A stretch of DNA of 64,000 bases from Noviherbaspirillum humi (GCF_900188095.1 NZ_FZOT01000003.1:186001-250000); one strand, 5' to 3'; shown: positions 15,902 to 24,814, numbered from the stretch's first letter. The notes: generated from the sequence alone by a model not told the origin. A program made the numbers and translations.

Positions 15902-16840
15902 ATGAACAAGACCATCCTCCAGCACGGCAGATTGTTGCCCAGCCTCGAAGCCGCGCTTGCCGGCGAGTTCGACATCCATCCGCTCTGGGCCGAGTCCGAC
16001 CCGCAGGCCTTCCTCGCGCGGCACGGCGGACGCTTCGCCGGCTTGGTGACTTCCGCGCAGGTGGGCGCGGATGCCGCACTGATGCGAGCCCTGCCCTCGC
16101 TGAAGGTGATTTCCAGCTTCGGCGTCGGCTTCGACAAGATCGACGTCGATGCCGCGCGCAGCCTCGGCATCCGCGTCAGCAACACGCCCGACGTGCTCAA
16201 CGACTGCGTGGCCGACCTGACGCTCGGCCTGATCATCGATGCGGCGCGAGGCCTGTCCGCCGCCGATCGCTTCGTGCGCCGCGGCGAATGGCAGCAGGGC
16301 CGCTTCCGCCTTGCCACCCGGGTCACCGGCAAGCGGCTCGGCATCGTCGGCCTGGGCCGCATCGGCCGCGCCGTCGCCAAGCGCGCCGCCGGCTTCGACA
16401 TGGAGATCCGCTACACCAACTCCCGCCCCGCCGAGAACGCGCCCCATGAATTCATGCCGGCACTGCGCGACCTCGCCGCCTGGGCCGACTTCCTGGTGGT
16501 GACGGTGGCCGGCGGCGCCGGCACGCATAAGCTGATTTCCGCCGACATCCTGTCCGCCCTCGGCAGCAAGGGCTTCCTGATCAATGTCTCGCGCGGCACG
16601 GTGGTGGATGAGGAAGCGCTGGTGCGGGCGCTGGCGACCGGCGGGATAGCGGGCGCCGGCCTCGATGTCTTCGTGGATGAGCCGAACGTTCCGCCGGCGC
16701 TGCTGGAACTCGACAACGTGGTGCTGCTGCCGCACATCGCCAGCGGCACGCATGAGACGCGGCAGGCGATGGCCGACCTGGTGCTGCAGAACCTGCGCGG
16801 CTATTTCAACGAGGGTGCGCTGGTGACGCCGGTGGCTTAG
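15902..16840 (+). CDS. D-isomer-specific 2-hydroxyacid dehydrogenase (glyoxylate/hydroxypyruvate reductase-like)
   Basis: 312 aa NAD(P)-binding enzyme. The Rossmann motif GLGRIG is at about 151-156. The catalytic arginine is in NVSRGTVVDE, the glutamate in VDEP and the histidine in LLPHIASGTH, so the active site is complete. The ATG at 15902 has AAGGG upstream. It is 39 nt behind the Bug receptor gene and probably in the same operon, suggesting that the imported solute is a 2-hydroxy/2-keto acid or yields one. The stop codon region is tandemly duplicated (16825-16860). Confidence 0.92.
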   Translation: MNKTILQHGRLLPSLEAALAGEFDIHPLWAESDPQAFLARHGGRFAGLVTSAQVGADAALMRALPSLKVISSFGVGFDKIDVDAARSLGIRVSNTPDVLNDCVADLTLGLIIDAARGLSAADRFVRRGEWQQGRFRLATRVTGKRLGIVGLGRIGRAVAKRAAGFDMEIRYTNSRPAENAPHEFMPALRDLAAWADFLVVTVAGGAGTHKLISADILSALGSKGFLINVSRGTVVDEEALVRALATGGIAGAGLDVFVDEPNVPPALLELDNVVLLPHIASGTHETRQAMADLVLQNLRGYFNEGALVTPVA

Positions 16841-16860
16841 GCGACGCCGGTGGCTTAGGC
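16825..16860. repeat. Perfect 18-bp tandem duplication over a stop codon
   Basis: GACGCCGGTGGCTTAGGC occurs twice head to tail (16825-16842 and 16843-16860). The first copy encodes the last residues (TPVA) and the TAG of the dehydrogenase; the second repeats them as non-coding sequence. It looks like a recent replication slippage event. Confidence 0.9.
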
Positions 16861-16879
16861 CTCGCCACGCCCATCATGC

Positions 16880-17707
16880 TCAAGGCGAGGGCGCCAGCGT
16901 GCCGCGCAGCCCGGCACGCTTGGTGGCCGCTTCCAGCTCGCCGTTTGCCTGCACATCGCGGATGAAGGATTCGAGGTAGGGCTTGCCGGCGGAGCGGCCT
17001 TTCGGTATCGCCGGCGCCAGGTGCTCTGCGCCCCAGCGGCCGTCGAGCACGCGAGTGCCCGGCGCCCGCTCCGCCATCTCGAACAGGATGCCCTTGTTGG
17101 TGGCGAAGGCATCAATCTCCCCGGCCAGCAAGGCGTTCCTGGCCGCATCCAGATTGGGAAACGTCCTGATCCTGGTCTGCTTCAGGCGCGCGCCGAGCAC
17201 CCGTTCCGACGAACTGCCCTGGCTGACGCCTATCGTGGCGCCGGCCTGGTCCATCGCCTCCACGTTGCCGATGCGCGAACCGGGCCGGGCCAGCACGCCG
17301 AGTTCCAGGTCCACCAGCGGCCGTGCGAAATCGACCAGCTTCGCCCTTTCCTGGCTGGCGTTAGTGATGGTGAAATCCGCCTCGCCGCGCTGCAGGGCGG
17401 CGACCACTTCCGCGACGCGCGGATAGACCACGACTTCCGACGGCACGCCCATCGTCCTGGCCAGCGCCCGGCCGATGTCGACGGTGACGCCCCGCATGGA
17501 CTCCGGCGCCGCCGCCTCCACCAGCGAGGTCGGGCTGCCGGGATAGACCGCCACCCTGAGCGTGCCGGTGGGCGCCAGCGCCGCGCGCTCGGCATGCGGC
17601 GCATGCGTGGCGCATCCGGCAAGGAGAGCGCCCGTTGCCAGCAGGCCGAGGATGAAACGCCGCCTGGGAGCGGCGGAAGCCGGATGGCAAGCCGGTATCG
17701 CTTTCAT
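16880..17707 (-). CDS. Family-3 (amino-acid type) extracellular solute-binding lipoprotein
   Basis: 275 aa with a basic N-terminus and lipobox (ATGALLAGC, Cys at about 32). The mature part has the SBP_bac_3 pattern: GTLRVAVYPGSPTSLV at the start, VTVDIGRALA, then GEADFTITNASQER and a second-lobe IGVSQGSSSE. Family role: high-affinity binding of polar amino acids or similar solutes for an ABC importer. No permease or ATPase gene is adjacent. It lies 94 nt downstream of the MFS gene on the same strand, so both may be one transcript. Confidence 0.88.
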   Translation of the reverse strand: MKAIPACHPASAAPRRRFILGLLATGALLAGCATHAPHAERAALAPTGTLRVAVYPGSPTSLVEAAAPESMRGVTVDIGRALARTMGVPSEVVVYPRVAEVVAALQRGEADFTITNASQERAKLVDFARPLVDLELGVLARPGSRIGNVEAMDQAGATIGVSQGSSSERVLGARLKQTRIRTFPNLDAARNALLAGEIDAFATNKGILFEMAERAPGTRVLDGRWGAEHLAPAIPKGRSAGKPYLESFIRDVQANGELEAATKRAGLRGTLAPSP

Positions 17708-17801
17708 GCGTTTCCTCGTCCTTCTTGGTCGATGGATCCGGCGGGATGCGCCGTGATCGATTGGCAGTGGCCGTTCAAGCGCGGCCCCTTCGGTGCGGCC
17801 G

Positions 17802-19073
17802 TCACGCCCTGCCCGCCTGAGCCGCCAGCGGCGCCGCCCGCAGCATGAAGCCTTTTTCCGGCAGGCGCAGCGAGAGCACGGCAGCCGCCAGCAGCAGGCC
17901 GCCCGAGGCGCCGAAGGCGATCCAGTGGCTGCCGAAGGTTTCGAAGCCCCAGCCGCCGAGCCAGGAGCTGAGCATGGCGCCGATCTGGTGCCCGAGGTAG
18001 GCGGTGCCGTAAAGCGTGCCGACCAGGCGCACGCCGTAGACGTCGGCCAGGATGGCGGAGGAGGAGGCGATGCTGCCGGCCCACACCATGCCGCCGATGG
18101 CGGCGGCGAGATACAGCTCCCAATGGGTGCCGACCAGCAGCAGCGCGAAAAAGCCGAGGCCGCGGATGAAGTAGATGGTGGCGAGGATGTTCCGGCGCGG
18201 CAGGCGGTCGGAGATGCGGCCCAGGATCAGGGTGCCGAAGATGGCGACGAAGCCGATCACGCCGATGCCGTAGGAACTCGTCATTGCATCGAAGCCATGG
18301 TCCATCAGCATCGGCACGCCATGGGTGCCGAGCAGGTTCATGCTGAAGCCGCAGGCGAACAGGCCGAGGAAAATCTTCCAGAACGGCCCGGTCTTCACCG
18401 CCTGGCCGAAGCGCAGGGAATCCGCCGCCGTCGCCTTCGCATTGCCTGCGGCGGCGATCTGCTCGGGCAGCAGGTCCGCATGGCGAGGCGCCTCGTCGCG
18501 GATGACGAACAGCGCCGATGGCAGCACGACCGCGACGAAACCGGCGGCGAAGCCGAGCAGCGTGTGCTGCCAGCCGAAGGCGTCGATGGCCCAGGTCAGC
18601 ACCGGCGTCATCACCGCCATGCCGGCCATGGAGCCGGTGGAGAGGAAGAACAGCGCCATGCCGCGCTGCCGGGTGAACCAGCGGCTGATGACGGGCGTCA
18701 GCGCCACCGGGCTGGTGAAGGCGAGGCCGACGGACATCGCCACGCCGAAAGACAGCAGGAACGTCGCCGGCGTGCGCGCCATGACGGTCCAGACGGTGGC
18801 GGCGACGACGATCGCCGCGCCGGTCAGCAGCACCGCGCGCGTGCCCCAGCGTCCGACGAGGTAGCCCGCCAAGGGCATGGCCAGCCCGTAGCACAGCATG
18901 CCGATGGCGATGATGCCGGCCAGCAGGCTGCGGCTGAAGCCAAGGTCCTGCGCCATCGGCAGGAAGAACGGCCCGATGCCGAGCCGCATGCCCACCGTGA
19001 GCAGGGTGAGCAGCGTTGCCGCCGCGACCACGTTCCATCCGAAATACCAGCGGCTGCCCGTTGCCGTGCGCAT
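17802..19073 (-). CDS. MFS transporter (oxalate/formate or monocarboxylate type)
   Basis: 423 aa with 12 predicted transmembrane helices. The N-terminus RWYFGWNVVAAATLL and the loop after helix 2 (GYLVGRWGTRAV) are typical of OFA/MCT-like major facilitators that move small carboxylates. Start ATG with AAGGAGACGAACG upstream; AGGAGAC matches the anti-SD sRNAs over 7 nt. It is flanked by the solute-binding lipoprotein and a LysR gene on the same strand. The substrate is unknown, probably an organic acid. Confidence 0.9.
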   Translation of the reverse strand: MRTATGSRWYFGWNVVAAATLLTLLTVGMRLGIGPFFLPMAQDLGFSRSLLAGIIAIGMLCYGLAMPLAGYLVGRWGTRAVLLTGAAIVVAATVWTVMARTPATFLLSFGVAMSVGLAFTSPVALTPVISRWFTRQRGMALFFLSTGSMAGMAVMTPVLTWAIDAFGWQHTLLGFAAGFVAVVLPSALFVIRDEAPRHADLLPEQIAAAGNAKATAADSLRFGQAVKTGPFWKIFLGLFACGFSMNLLGTHGVPMLMDHGFDAMTSSYGIGVIGFVAIFGTLILGRISDRLPRRNILATIYFIRGLGFFALLLVGTHWELYLAAAIGGMVWAGSIASSSAILADVYGVRLVGTLYGTAYLGHQIGAMLSSWLGGWGFETFGSHWIAFGASGGLLLAAAVLSLRLPEKGFMLRAAPLAAQAGRA

Positions 19074-19103
19074 CGTTCGTCTCCTTGTTGCGATGCCTCG
19101 ATA

Positions 19104-20144
19104 TTACCCAACTTGCCCTGCGCGCGTGCGGCGCGGGCGGTGGCCGAATGCAGCCGCCGGCCTTGCTTTCCTTTCCTCTTCGGGCAGCAGGATCATGCCG
19201 GACGCGGCCTCGCGCGAGACGCGGCGCAGGTGGTCGCGGAAGAAATCGGCGAAGCCGGCGGCGGCCGGCGACAGGCTGCGGCCGGTCCGCGCATGCAGCG
19301 CCACCACCCGGTCCAGCTGCGGCCGCAGCAGCGGGCGGCCTTCCAAGCCAAACGCTTCAGCAAGGGGCCGCACATACTCGGCGGCGAAGGTGATGCCGAG
19401 GCCGGCCCGCGCCATGCTGAGGGCGGCGGTGATGTTGGTCACCCAGCGCCGGGTGATGCCGGCATCCGCCAGGGAACGTTCGACGACGCCGGCGCCGAGA
19501 TGCTGCCTGATCGCCGGCACCATGCGGGTGGAGAAATCCATGGCGGGAATGATCAGGTCGGTGCGCAGCATCTGTTCCCACTCGATGCGCGGCTTGCGCG
19601 CCAGCGCATGGCCCGGCGCGCACCAGGCCCGCACCGGGCTCCTGAACAGCGGCTCGGAACGCACCGCCGATCCCTGCTCCGCATCCTGCAGCGACTCCGG
19701 GCCGATGATGTAATCCACCTCGCCGTTGCGCAGCGCATGGAACATGGACGACGCGAGCGTGATCACCAGCTGCACCTCGATGCCGGGCCGCGCCTCGCGG
19801 TAGGCGGCGATGGCCGGGACGATCAGCGAGCAGGCGGTGGCTTCGGTGGCGCCGACGCGCACGACGCCGCGCTTGAGCATGGCGATGTCGGAGGCGTTCT
19901 GCACCACGTTGCGAAACTCCTCCAGCAGCTTCAGCGCCAGCCGATGGAATTCGCGTCCCGACTCCGACAGCACCACCTGGCGCGTGGTGCGGTCCAGCAG
20001 CCGGAAGCCGATCTCTTCTTCCAGCTCCTTCACCGTCAGGCTCAGCGCCGACTGGGTCGAATGCAGCGCCGCGGCGGCGCGGGTGAAGCTCTGGTGCTCG
20101 GCGACGGCGACGAAGGCGCGCAACTGCTTCATCGATACGTTCAT
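19104..20144 (-). CDS. LysR-family transcriptional regulator
   Basis: 346 aa. Winged helix-turn-helix (SFTRAAAALHSTQSALSLTV) in the first 65 residues, LysR substrate domain to about residue 300, then an unusual basic C-terminal extension (about 30 residues, Arg/Ala-rich). The start is taken at MNVSMKQLRAF; a GTG five codons upstream is possible. Divergent from the FAD monooxygenase/Bug operon at 20334 and 30 nt upstream of the same-strand MFS gene, so it could regulate both sides. Confidence 0.9.
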   Translation of the reverse strand: MNVSMKQLRAFVAVAEHQSFTRAAAALHSTQSALSLTVKELEEEIGFRLLDRTTRQVVLSESGREFHRLALKLLEEFRNVVQNASDIAMLKRGVVRVGATEATACSLIVPAIAAYREARPGIEVQLVITLASSMFHALRNGEVDYIIGPESLQDAEQGSAVRSEPLFRSPVRAWCAPGHALARKPRIEWEQMLRTDLIIPAMDFSTRMVPAIRQHLGAGVVERSLADAGITRRWVTNITAALSMARAGLGITFAAEYVRPLAEAFGLEGRPLLRPQLDRVVALHARTGRSLSPAAAGFADFFRDHLRRVSREAASGMILLPEEERKARPAAAFGHRPRRTRAGQVG

Positions 20145-20187
20145 GCTGGCCGGGTTCACTTTTTCACCGTGATGGTTGGTTTCGAAG

Positions 20188-20211
20188 ATTCATATGATAT
20201 TCCGAATGAAT
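20188..20211. promoter_or_regulatory. Candidate LysR operator ATTCAT-N12-ATGAAT
   Basis: Perfect 6-bp inverted arms 12 bp apart in the AT-rich region between the LysR gene and the FAD monooxygenase gene. Its ATTCA/TGAAT half-sites recur in the other LysR intergenic region at 14784-14798. Position and symmetry suggest an operator; not proven. Confidence 0.4.
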
Positions 20212-20333
20212 TGATTTGAATTATTCGTTTGCCTCGACCATGGCGTTCTTGGTCTAATGCGTTCATCGAAACGAAAGAATGCATCCCGACGGCCATGCAT
20301 CCCGGCCGCCGGCAGGCGTTGGAGGAGACTAAA

Positions 20334-21947
20334 TTGACACTGAAGACAGACGTGCTGATCGTCGGCGCCGGGCCGGTCGGCCTGACACTGGCGATCGACC
20401 TCGGCAAGCGTGGCATCGACTGCATGCTGATCGAGAGCAAGGAAGCGCCGCAGTTTCTTCCCAAGATGGAACGGGCCAATGCCCGCACCATGGAGATGTA
20501 CCGCCGCATCGGCCTGGCGGACAAGATCCGCGCCGCCGGCCTGCGCGGCGACTGCCCGATGGACGTATATGTCGCGCTCAGCCTGAAGGAGCCGCCGCTG
20601 CTGCGGCTGCGCTATCCCTCGGTGGATGAAGCCAAGGCGGACTGCCGCGTCACCAACGATGGCAGCTCGCCGCTGGAACCCTACCAGCTGATCTCCCAAT
20701 ACTCGCTCGAGCCGCTGCTGAAGTCGGTGGCGGAAACCCTGCCCTCGGTGCGGGTACGCTACGGCAACGAACTGACCGGCTTCGAGCAGGATGCGGATGG
20801 CGTCAGCGCCACCATCACGCGCGGCGGCGAGAGCCAGAACGTGCGCGCCACCTATATGGTCGGCTGCGACGGCGGCGCCAGCTTCGTGCGGCGCCAGCTC
20901 GGCATCAAGCTGCGCGGTGAAGGCGGCCTGATGGAACTGCGCCAGGCGCTGTTCTACTGCCCCGACCTGTTCGAGCGGCTGCCGCACGGCAACGGGCCGG
21001 GACGCGGACGCCACTATCACATCGCCGACGACAAGGCCACCTTCCTCATCATGCAGGATTCGACCAAGCACTGGACGCTGCATGCGGTGGTCGGTTCCGA
21101 CGAGGAGATGAAGGCGCAGTTCGAGAAGGCGGTCGGCTTTCCGGTGGAGTACGAGATGCTGTCCTGCGCGCCCTGGCGCCAGAACCTGCTGCTGGCCGAC
21201 CGCTACCGCGACCGGCGCGTGTTCCTGGCGGGCGACGCCGCCCACCTCGTCATCCCCACCGGCGGCCTCGGCATGAACACCGGCGTCGGCGATGCCTTCG
21301 ACCTGTCCTGGAAGCTGGCCGCCACGCTGCAGGGCTGGGGCGGCGCGAAGCTGCTCGATTCCTACGAGCACGAGCGGCGCCAGGTCGGCGAGCGCAATAT
21401 CGGCGCCTCCCGCTATGCGTCCATCGGCCGCCGCAAATGGCGCTCGATGTACCGCCCGAACATTCGCGACAACACGCTGGAAGGACGGCAGACGCGCGAG
21501 ATCCTGGCCCGCACCGCCGACGTCGAGCAGCGCAAGACCAACGAGATGATCGGCGCCGAGATGGGCTACCGCTACGTCGATTCGCCGATCATCATGGATA
21601 TCCCCGGCGGGCCGGAGCACCTGTTCCGCGAATATGTGCCGACCACCTGGCCGGGAGCGCGGCTGCCGCATGTCTGGCTGGACGATGGCACGGCGTTGCA
21701 GGACCGCATCCCTGAAGGCTACACCCTGCTGGTGCTCGGCGGCAGCCGCGCCGACGTCGCCGGACTGCAGCAGGCCTTCCAGTCGCTGCAGGCGCCGTTC
21801 ACCGTGCTGAACATGCCGGACCAGGTGGCGCGGGAAATCTACGGCTTCGACCTGATCCTGCTGCGTCCCGACATGCATGTGGTCTGGCGCGGCCAGCAGC
21901 CGCCGGAGGATCCCGCCTTGGTGGCGAAGGTGGCCACCGGCCGCTGA
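20334..21947 (+). CDS. FAD-dependent aromatic hydroxylase (class A flavin monooxygenase, MhpA/PheA-like)
   Basis: 537 aa from a TTG start that lies 5 nt after GGAGGAGA. Dinucleotide-binding GAGPVG at 11-16, the FAD/NADPH motif GCDGG(AS) and the GD motif FLAGDAAHLVIPTGGLG are all intact, followed by a thioredoxin-like C-terminal domain as in 3-(3-hydroxyphenyl)propionate or phenol hydroxylases. Family role: NAD(P)H-dependent hydroxylation of phenolic substrates. In operon with a Bug receptor (111-nt gap) and divergent from a LysR regulator, it looks like an uptake-plus-hydroxylation unit. No ring-cleavage gene is adjacent. The substrate is unknown. Confidence 0.93.
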   Translation: MTLKTDVLIVGAGPVGLTLAIDLGKRGIDCMLIESKEAPQFLPKMERANARTMEMYRRIGLADKIRAAGLRGDCPMDVYVALSLKEPPLLRLRYPSVDEAKADCRVTNDGSSPLEPYQLISQYSLEPLLKSVAETLPSVRVRYGNELTGFEQDADGVSATITRGGESQNVRATYMVGCDGGASFVRRQLGIKLRGEGGLMELRQALFYCPDLFERLPHGNGPGRGRHYHIADDKATFLIMQDSTKHWTLHAVVGSDEEMKAQFEKAVGFPVEYEMLSCAPWRQNLLLADRYRDRRVFLAGDAAHLVIPTGGLGMNTGVGDAFDLSWKLAATLQGWGGAKLLDSYEHERRQVGERNIGASRYASIGRRKWRSMYRPNIRDNTLEGRQTREILARTADVEQRKTNEMIGAEMGYRYVDSPIIMDIPGGPEHLFREYVPTTWPGARLPHVWLDDGTALQDRIPEGYTLLVLGGSRADVAGLQQAFQSLQAPFTVLNMPDQVAREIYGFDLILLRPDMHVVWRGQQPPEDPALVAKVATGR

Positions 21948-22058
21948 TGCCGCGGGCGGCAGGCGTCCGGCGCGAAACGGGCCTGGCATCCTGTATCGGC
22001 GCATCGTTCAGGCTTGAGCGATGCGGCAGCGCATGTGGGCAATCAAGAGGAGACAGAC

Positions 22059-23018
22059 ATGGATAGGCGAAGAAGAGACGTGCTGCGACTGGCCGCCGCG
22101 ACCGGACTGATGGCCGCCGGCGCGGCGCGCGCGCAGTCGAACATGCTGCGCATGGTGGTGCCGCTGACGCCGGGGACGACGCCCGACACGATCGCCCGCG
22201 CCATCGGGCCGGTGGTGCAGAAGCGCCTGAACATGAACTACATGGTCGAGAACAAGCCGGGCGCCTCGGGCATGATCGGCATGAAGTACGTCGCCCAATC
22301 GAGCGATCCCGCCATGCTGATGGTGGTGCCGGCCACCACCGTCACGCTGCCTCTCTTCTACAAGGGCGTGGACTTCGATGTGCTGCAGAGCTTCACCCCG
22401 GTCACGCAGGCGGTATCGAGTTCCTTCGTGCTGGCGGTGCACAAGGATGTGCCGGCGCGGAACCTGCAGGAGTTCATCGCCTGGGCCCGCGCCAGGTCCG
22501 GGCTGTTCTATGCCTCCCCCGGCAGCGGTACCCACCACCACCTGTTCATGGAACTGCTGCTGCAGGCGATCGACGTCAAACTGGAGCATGTGCCCTACAA
22601 GGGCTCCGCGCCGGCGGTGAACGATTTCCTCGGCGGCCAGGTGCCGACCATGTTCCTGCCGATCCAGGTGGCGGTCCCGTTGCGCAATGCGGGCCGCATC
22701 AAGATCATCGGCGGCTCGCTGCGCGACCGGCATCCCGGCTTTCCGGAAATCCCCTCGCTTCAGGAACAGGGCGCGAAAAACTACCATGCCGATCCCTGGT
22801 TCGCCGTCTGGGGCACGCCGAAAATGCCGCCGGATACCGTCGAGGCCTATCGGCAGGGGATCATCGCCGCGCTCAACGATGCGGCGGTGAAGGAAAACCT
22901 GTCGAAGCAGGGCCTGATCATCAAGACCAGCACGCCGTCGGAGTTGCTGGCCATGACGAAGGAAGAATCGGCGATGTGGAGCCGGCTGACCAAGGCCATC
23001 AACATCAAGCCGGAGTGA
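22059..23018 (+). CDS. Bug-family periplasmic solute-binding protein, Tat-type signal
   Basis: 319 aa. N-terminus MDRRRRDVLRLAAATGLMAA looks like a twin-arginine signal, unlike the Sec-type signal of the Bug at 14885. Bug motifs VVPLTPGTTPDTIAR, ENKPGASGMIGMKYVA and HVPYKGSAPAVNDFLG are clear. It probably binds the substrate of the upstream flavin hydroxylase. AGAGGAGACAG at 22046-22056 covers the ribosome binding site and is perfectly complementary over 11 nt to the 5' part of sRNA copies A and C, so post-transcriptional repression is predicted. Confidence 0.94.
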   Translation: MDRRRRDVLRLAAATGLMAAGAARAQSNMLRMVVPLTPGTTPDTIARAIGPVVQKRLNMNYMVENKPGASGMIGMKYVAQSSDPAMLMVVPATTVTLPLFYKGVDFDVLQSFTPVTQAVSSSFVLAVHKDVPARNLQEFIAWARARSGLFYASPGSGTHHHLFMELLLQAIDVKLEHVPYKGSAPAVNDFLGGQVPTMFLPIQVAVPLRNAGRIKIIGGSLRDRHPGFPEIPSLQEQGAKNYHADPWFAVWGTPKMPPDTVEAYRQGIIAALNDAAVKENLSKQGLIIKTSTPSELLAMTKEESAMWSRLTKAINIKPE

Positions 23019-23190
23019 ACGCGACCGACGGCGAAGTCTCGCTGCATGTCCTCGAAGCCTGGCCGCATGCTCCTCGCCATGTACGGTAGATGACATAGCC
23101 GGATCGGCGCCGACGCTTCGAGGCGGCGGCGGGGATGCACCGGGATGTGGCATGGAGATTGCTGCTTCTTCTGCAAACAGGAGATCAGCG

Positions 23191-23388
23191 ATGAAGATTA
23201 ACCGTGCGAAATACTATCCGGTGAACCTCGATACCAAGGAAGTCCTGCTGGCCCCTCAGGATGACGAACAGGCGGTGCGGGACAAATATCACGGCCTGAC
23301 GGTGCGCTACCTGGCCATCCGGGGCGAGAAGCTGTTGAAGCACAAGTGCTATCAAGCCTTCAATTACATCGAGGTGAAGGCGGCCTGA
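23191..23388 (+). CDS. Hypothetical protein, 65 aa
   Basis: Small soluble protein starting MKINRAKYYPV with a strong AGGAGATCAGCG ribosome binding site. Mixed alpha/beta composition, basic, no signal peptide. No family recognised. It is 172 nt downstream of the Bug gene and possibly independent. Confidence 0.7.
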   Translation: MKINRAKYYPVNLDTKEVLLAPQDDEQAVRDKYHGLTVRYLAIRGEKLLKHKCYQAFNYIEVKAA

Positions 23389-23571
23389 ACAGGAAAGCAG
23401 GTTGCCGCCGGCCGAAGCGCACTCCGCAGGCGCGGATCGGCACGCAGCGAACGCCATGCGCAGCCGCCTGCCGCTTCAAAGAAGACCCTCCCTTCACCAC
23501 CCAACCCCGCGCGCTTGGTAACTTTTATCAACGCATGCTGTAGTAAGCACCCATTGTCTTGCTCGTGACGG

Positions 23572-23880
23572 TCAGCGCCGGAAGCCGTGGCCCGGCCGGT
23601 TCGGTGCGCCCTGATGCGAATGCCACGCGCCGCCATGCGGATGGAAGTGATGGTGATGCGGCCAGGCGCGATAGAAAGGCGCCGGGCGAAAGGCAGGCCC
23701 ATAAGGCGCATAAGGGCCATAGGGCCCGTAGTAGGGTGCCGCATAGGGATAGCCGGAACTGATGACGGCGCTGCCGTACGCCGGCCCGCTGTCGACCGGA
23801 ACGGCGACGCACCCGGCGAGCAAGGCCGGCATGGCGAGTGCCAGCCAGGCTTGGCGCCGTCTCGGAGCACGCATCGTCAT
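23572..23880 (-). CDS. Tyr/Pro/His-rich lipoprotein, 102 aa
   Basis: Signal peptide with lipobox (PALLAGC). The mature part is low-complexity: repeated PYYGPYGPYAPYG-type Tyr-Pro-Gly segments, then a His cluster (HHHH) and HPHGG. Such composition suggests a metal-binding or surface-exposed outer-membrane lipoprotein; the function is not known. The ATG at 23880 follows GGAGGGGAC; a second ATG two codons in is equally possible. Confidence 0.7.
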   Translation of the reverse strand: MTMRAPRRRQAWLALAMPALLAGCVAVPVDSGPAYGSAVISSGYPYAAPYYGPYGPYAPYGPAFRPAPFYRAWPHHHHFHPHGGAWHSHQGAPNRPGHGFRR

Positions 23881-24118
23881 GTCCCCTCCGTCGGTGTCCA
23901 CAATCGTCCTTCATTCATTAAAGGCAGCAGCGCAGGTAGCGGCAAGCCGGTTTTTGTAACGATTTATGCAGAGGCGCCTTGCTGCGCATGGTCGGCAATG
24001 CGGCTGGCGCGGCCATCATTCGTGCCGACGCTTCGCGGAAGAAGAGCATCAGGCACGTGAATACCGCTTATGCGATCCCTGTATTGGACAGGCCCGACAC
24101 CCGCCTTTAAGATGCACT

Positions 24119-24179
24119 TGTCTCCTCTGATTCTCCTTGAATTGGATTTGCCCGGCCCCGCAAGGCGCCGGGCTTTTTT
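24119..24179 (+). ncRNA. Putative anti-Shine-Dalgarno sRNA, copy B
   Basis: Plus-strand unit with promoter TGGACA (24085-24090), 17-bp spacer and TAAGAT (24108-24113). The predicted RNA starts near 24119 with TTGTCTCCTCTGATTCTC, then CTTGAATTGGATTTG, a GCCCGG...CCGGGC hairpin and a T6 tract. It differs from copies A and C at the first base, by one inserted C after TTCTC and in the hairpin loop. The unstructured region is otherwise invariant while the surroundings are unrelated, which argues for selection on the RNA. No open frame overlaps it. Confidence 0.7.
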
Positions 24180-24406
24180 CTTTGCGCTCGGGGAATAGGG
24201 GCAGGTTTCCGCATCCGCCTCATGCGCGCGCAACATCGGGTCGCCATTTCCGCCGGAAATGGCCCATATGGAAAATATCAATTAGCAACACCTGAAGCCC
24301 GCACGTATATTACGGCGGTGACGAGAGCGTCCGCCGGCCCGTGCCTCGAGACTGCCGGCAACCCTCGATCCATCGCACTGCGCGCTCAACCCGACCTAGC
24401 CACGCC

Positions 24407-24814
24407 ATGAACCTGACCACCCCCGTCCTGGTTTTTCCCGCCATCTCGTTGCTGCTGCTGGCCTACACCAACCGCTTCGTGGTGCTCACCCAGGTGATAC
24501 GCCATCTGCACAACCAGAACCAGAACAATCTCACCGAGACCGTGGCGCGCCAGATCGCCAACCTCGGTCTGCGCCTGCGTCTCATCAGGCGCATGCAGGC
24601 GCTCGGCGTGCTCAGCTTCATTCTCGCCGCCAGCGCCATGTTCCTGCTGTTGCTCGAGTTCGAGCGCACCGCCCAATACCTGTTCGGCGGCAGCGTGGTG
24701 CTGCTGATCGGATCACTGTTCTTCTCGCTGTTCGAGATCCTGATCAGCACCAATGCGATCGAGATCGAACTCAAGGTGATCGAGGCGAAGATGTCCCGCG
24801 GCGAGCTGGGCTGA
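24407..24814 (+). CDS. DUF2721 family membrane protein
   Basis: 135 aa with three hydrophobic segments (about 5-27, 70-90, 93-113). The start MNLTTPVLVFPAISLLLLAYTNR and the end with NAIEIELKVIEAKM, together with a cytosolic basic linker, match DUF2721 proteins of unknown function. The preceding bases give only a weak ribosome binding site. Probably monocistronic, downstream of sRNA copy B. Confidence 0.8.
   Translation: MNLTTPVLVFPAISLLLLAYTNRFVVLTQVIRHLHNQNQNNLTETVARQIANLGLRLRLIRRMQALGVLSFILAASAMFLLLLEFERTAQYLFGGSVVLLIGSLFFSLFEILISTNAIEIELKVIEAKMSRGELG

Noticed and set aside
14864-16753. 629-codon minus-strand frame opposite the Bug and dehydrogenase genes
   Set aside because: Shadow; the plus strand carries two complete, recognisable proteins.
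17793-20219. 808-codon plus-strand frame opposite the MFS and LysR genes
   Set aside because: Same GC-shadow effect; repetitive Gln/Ala/Arg/Gly content and no domains.
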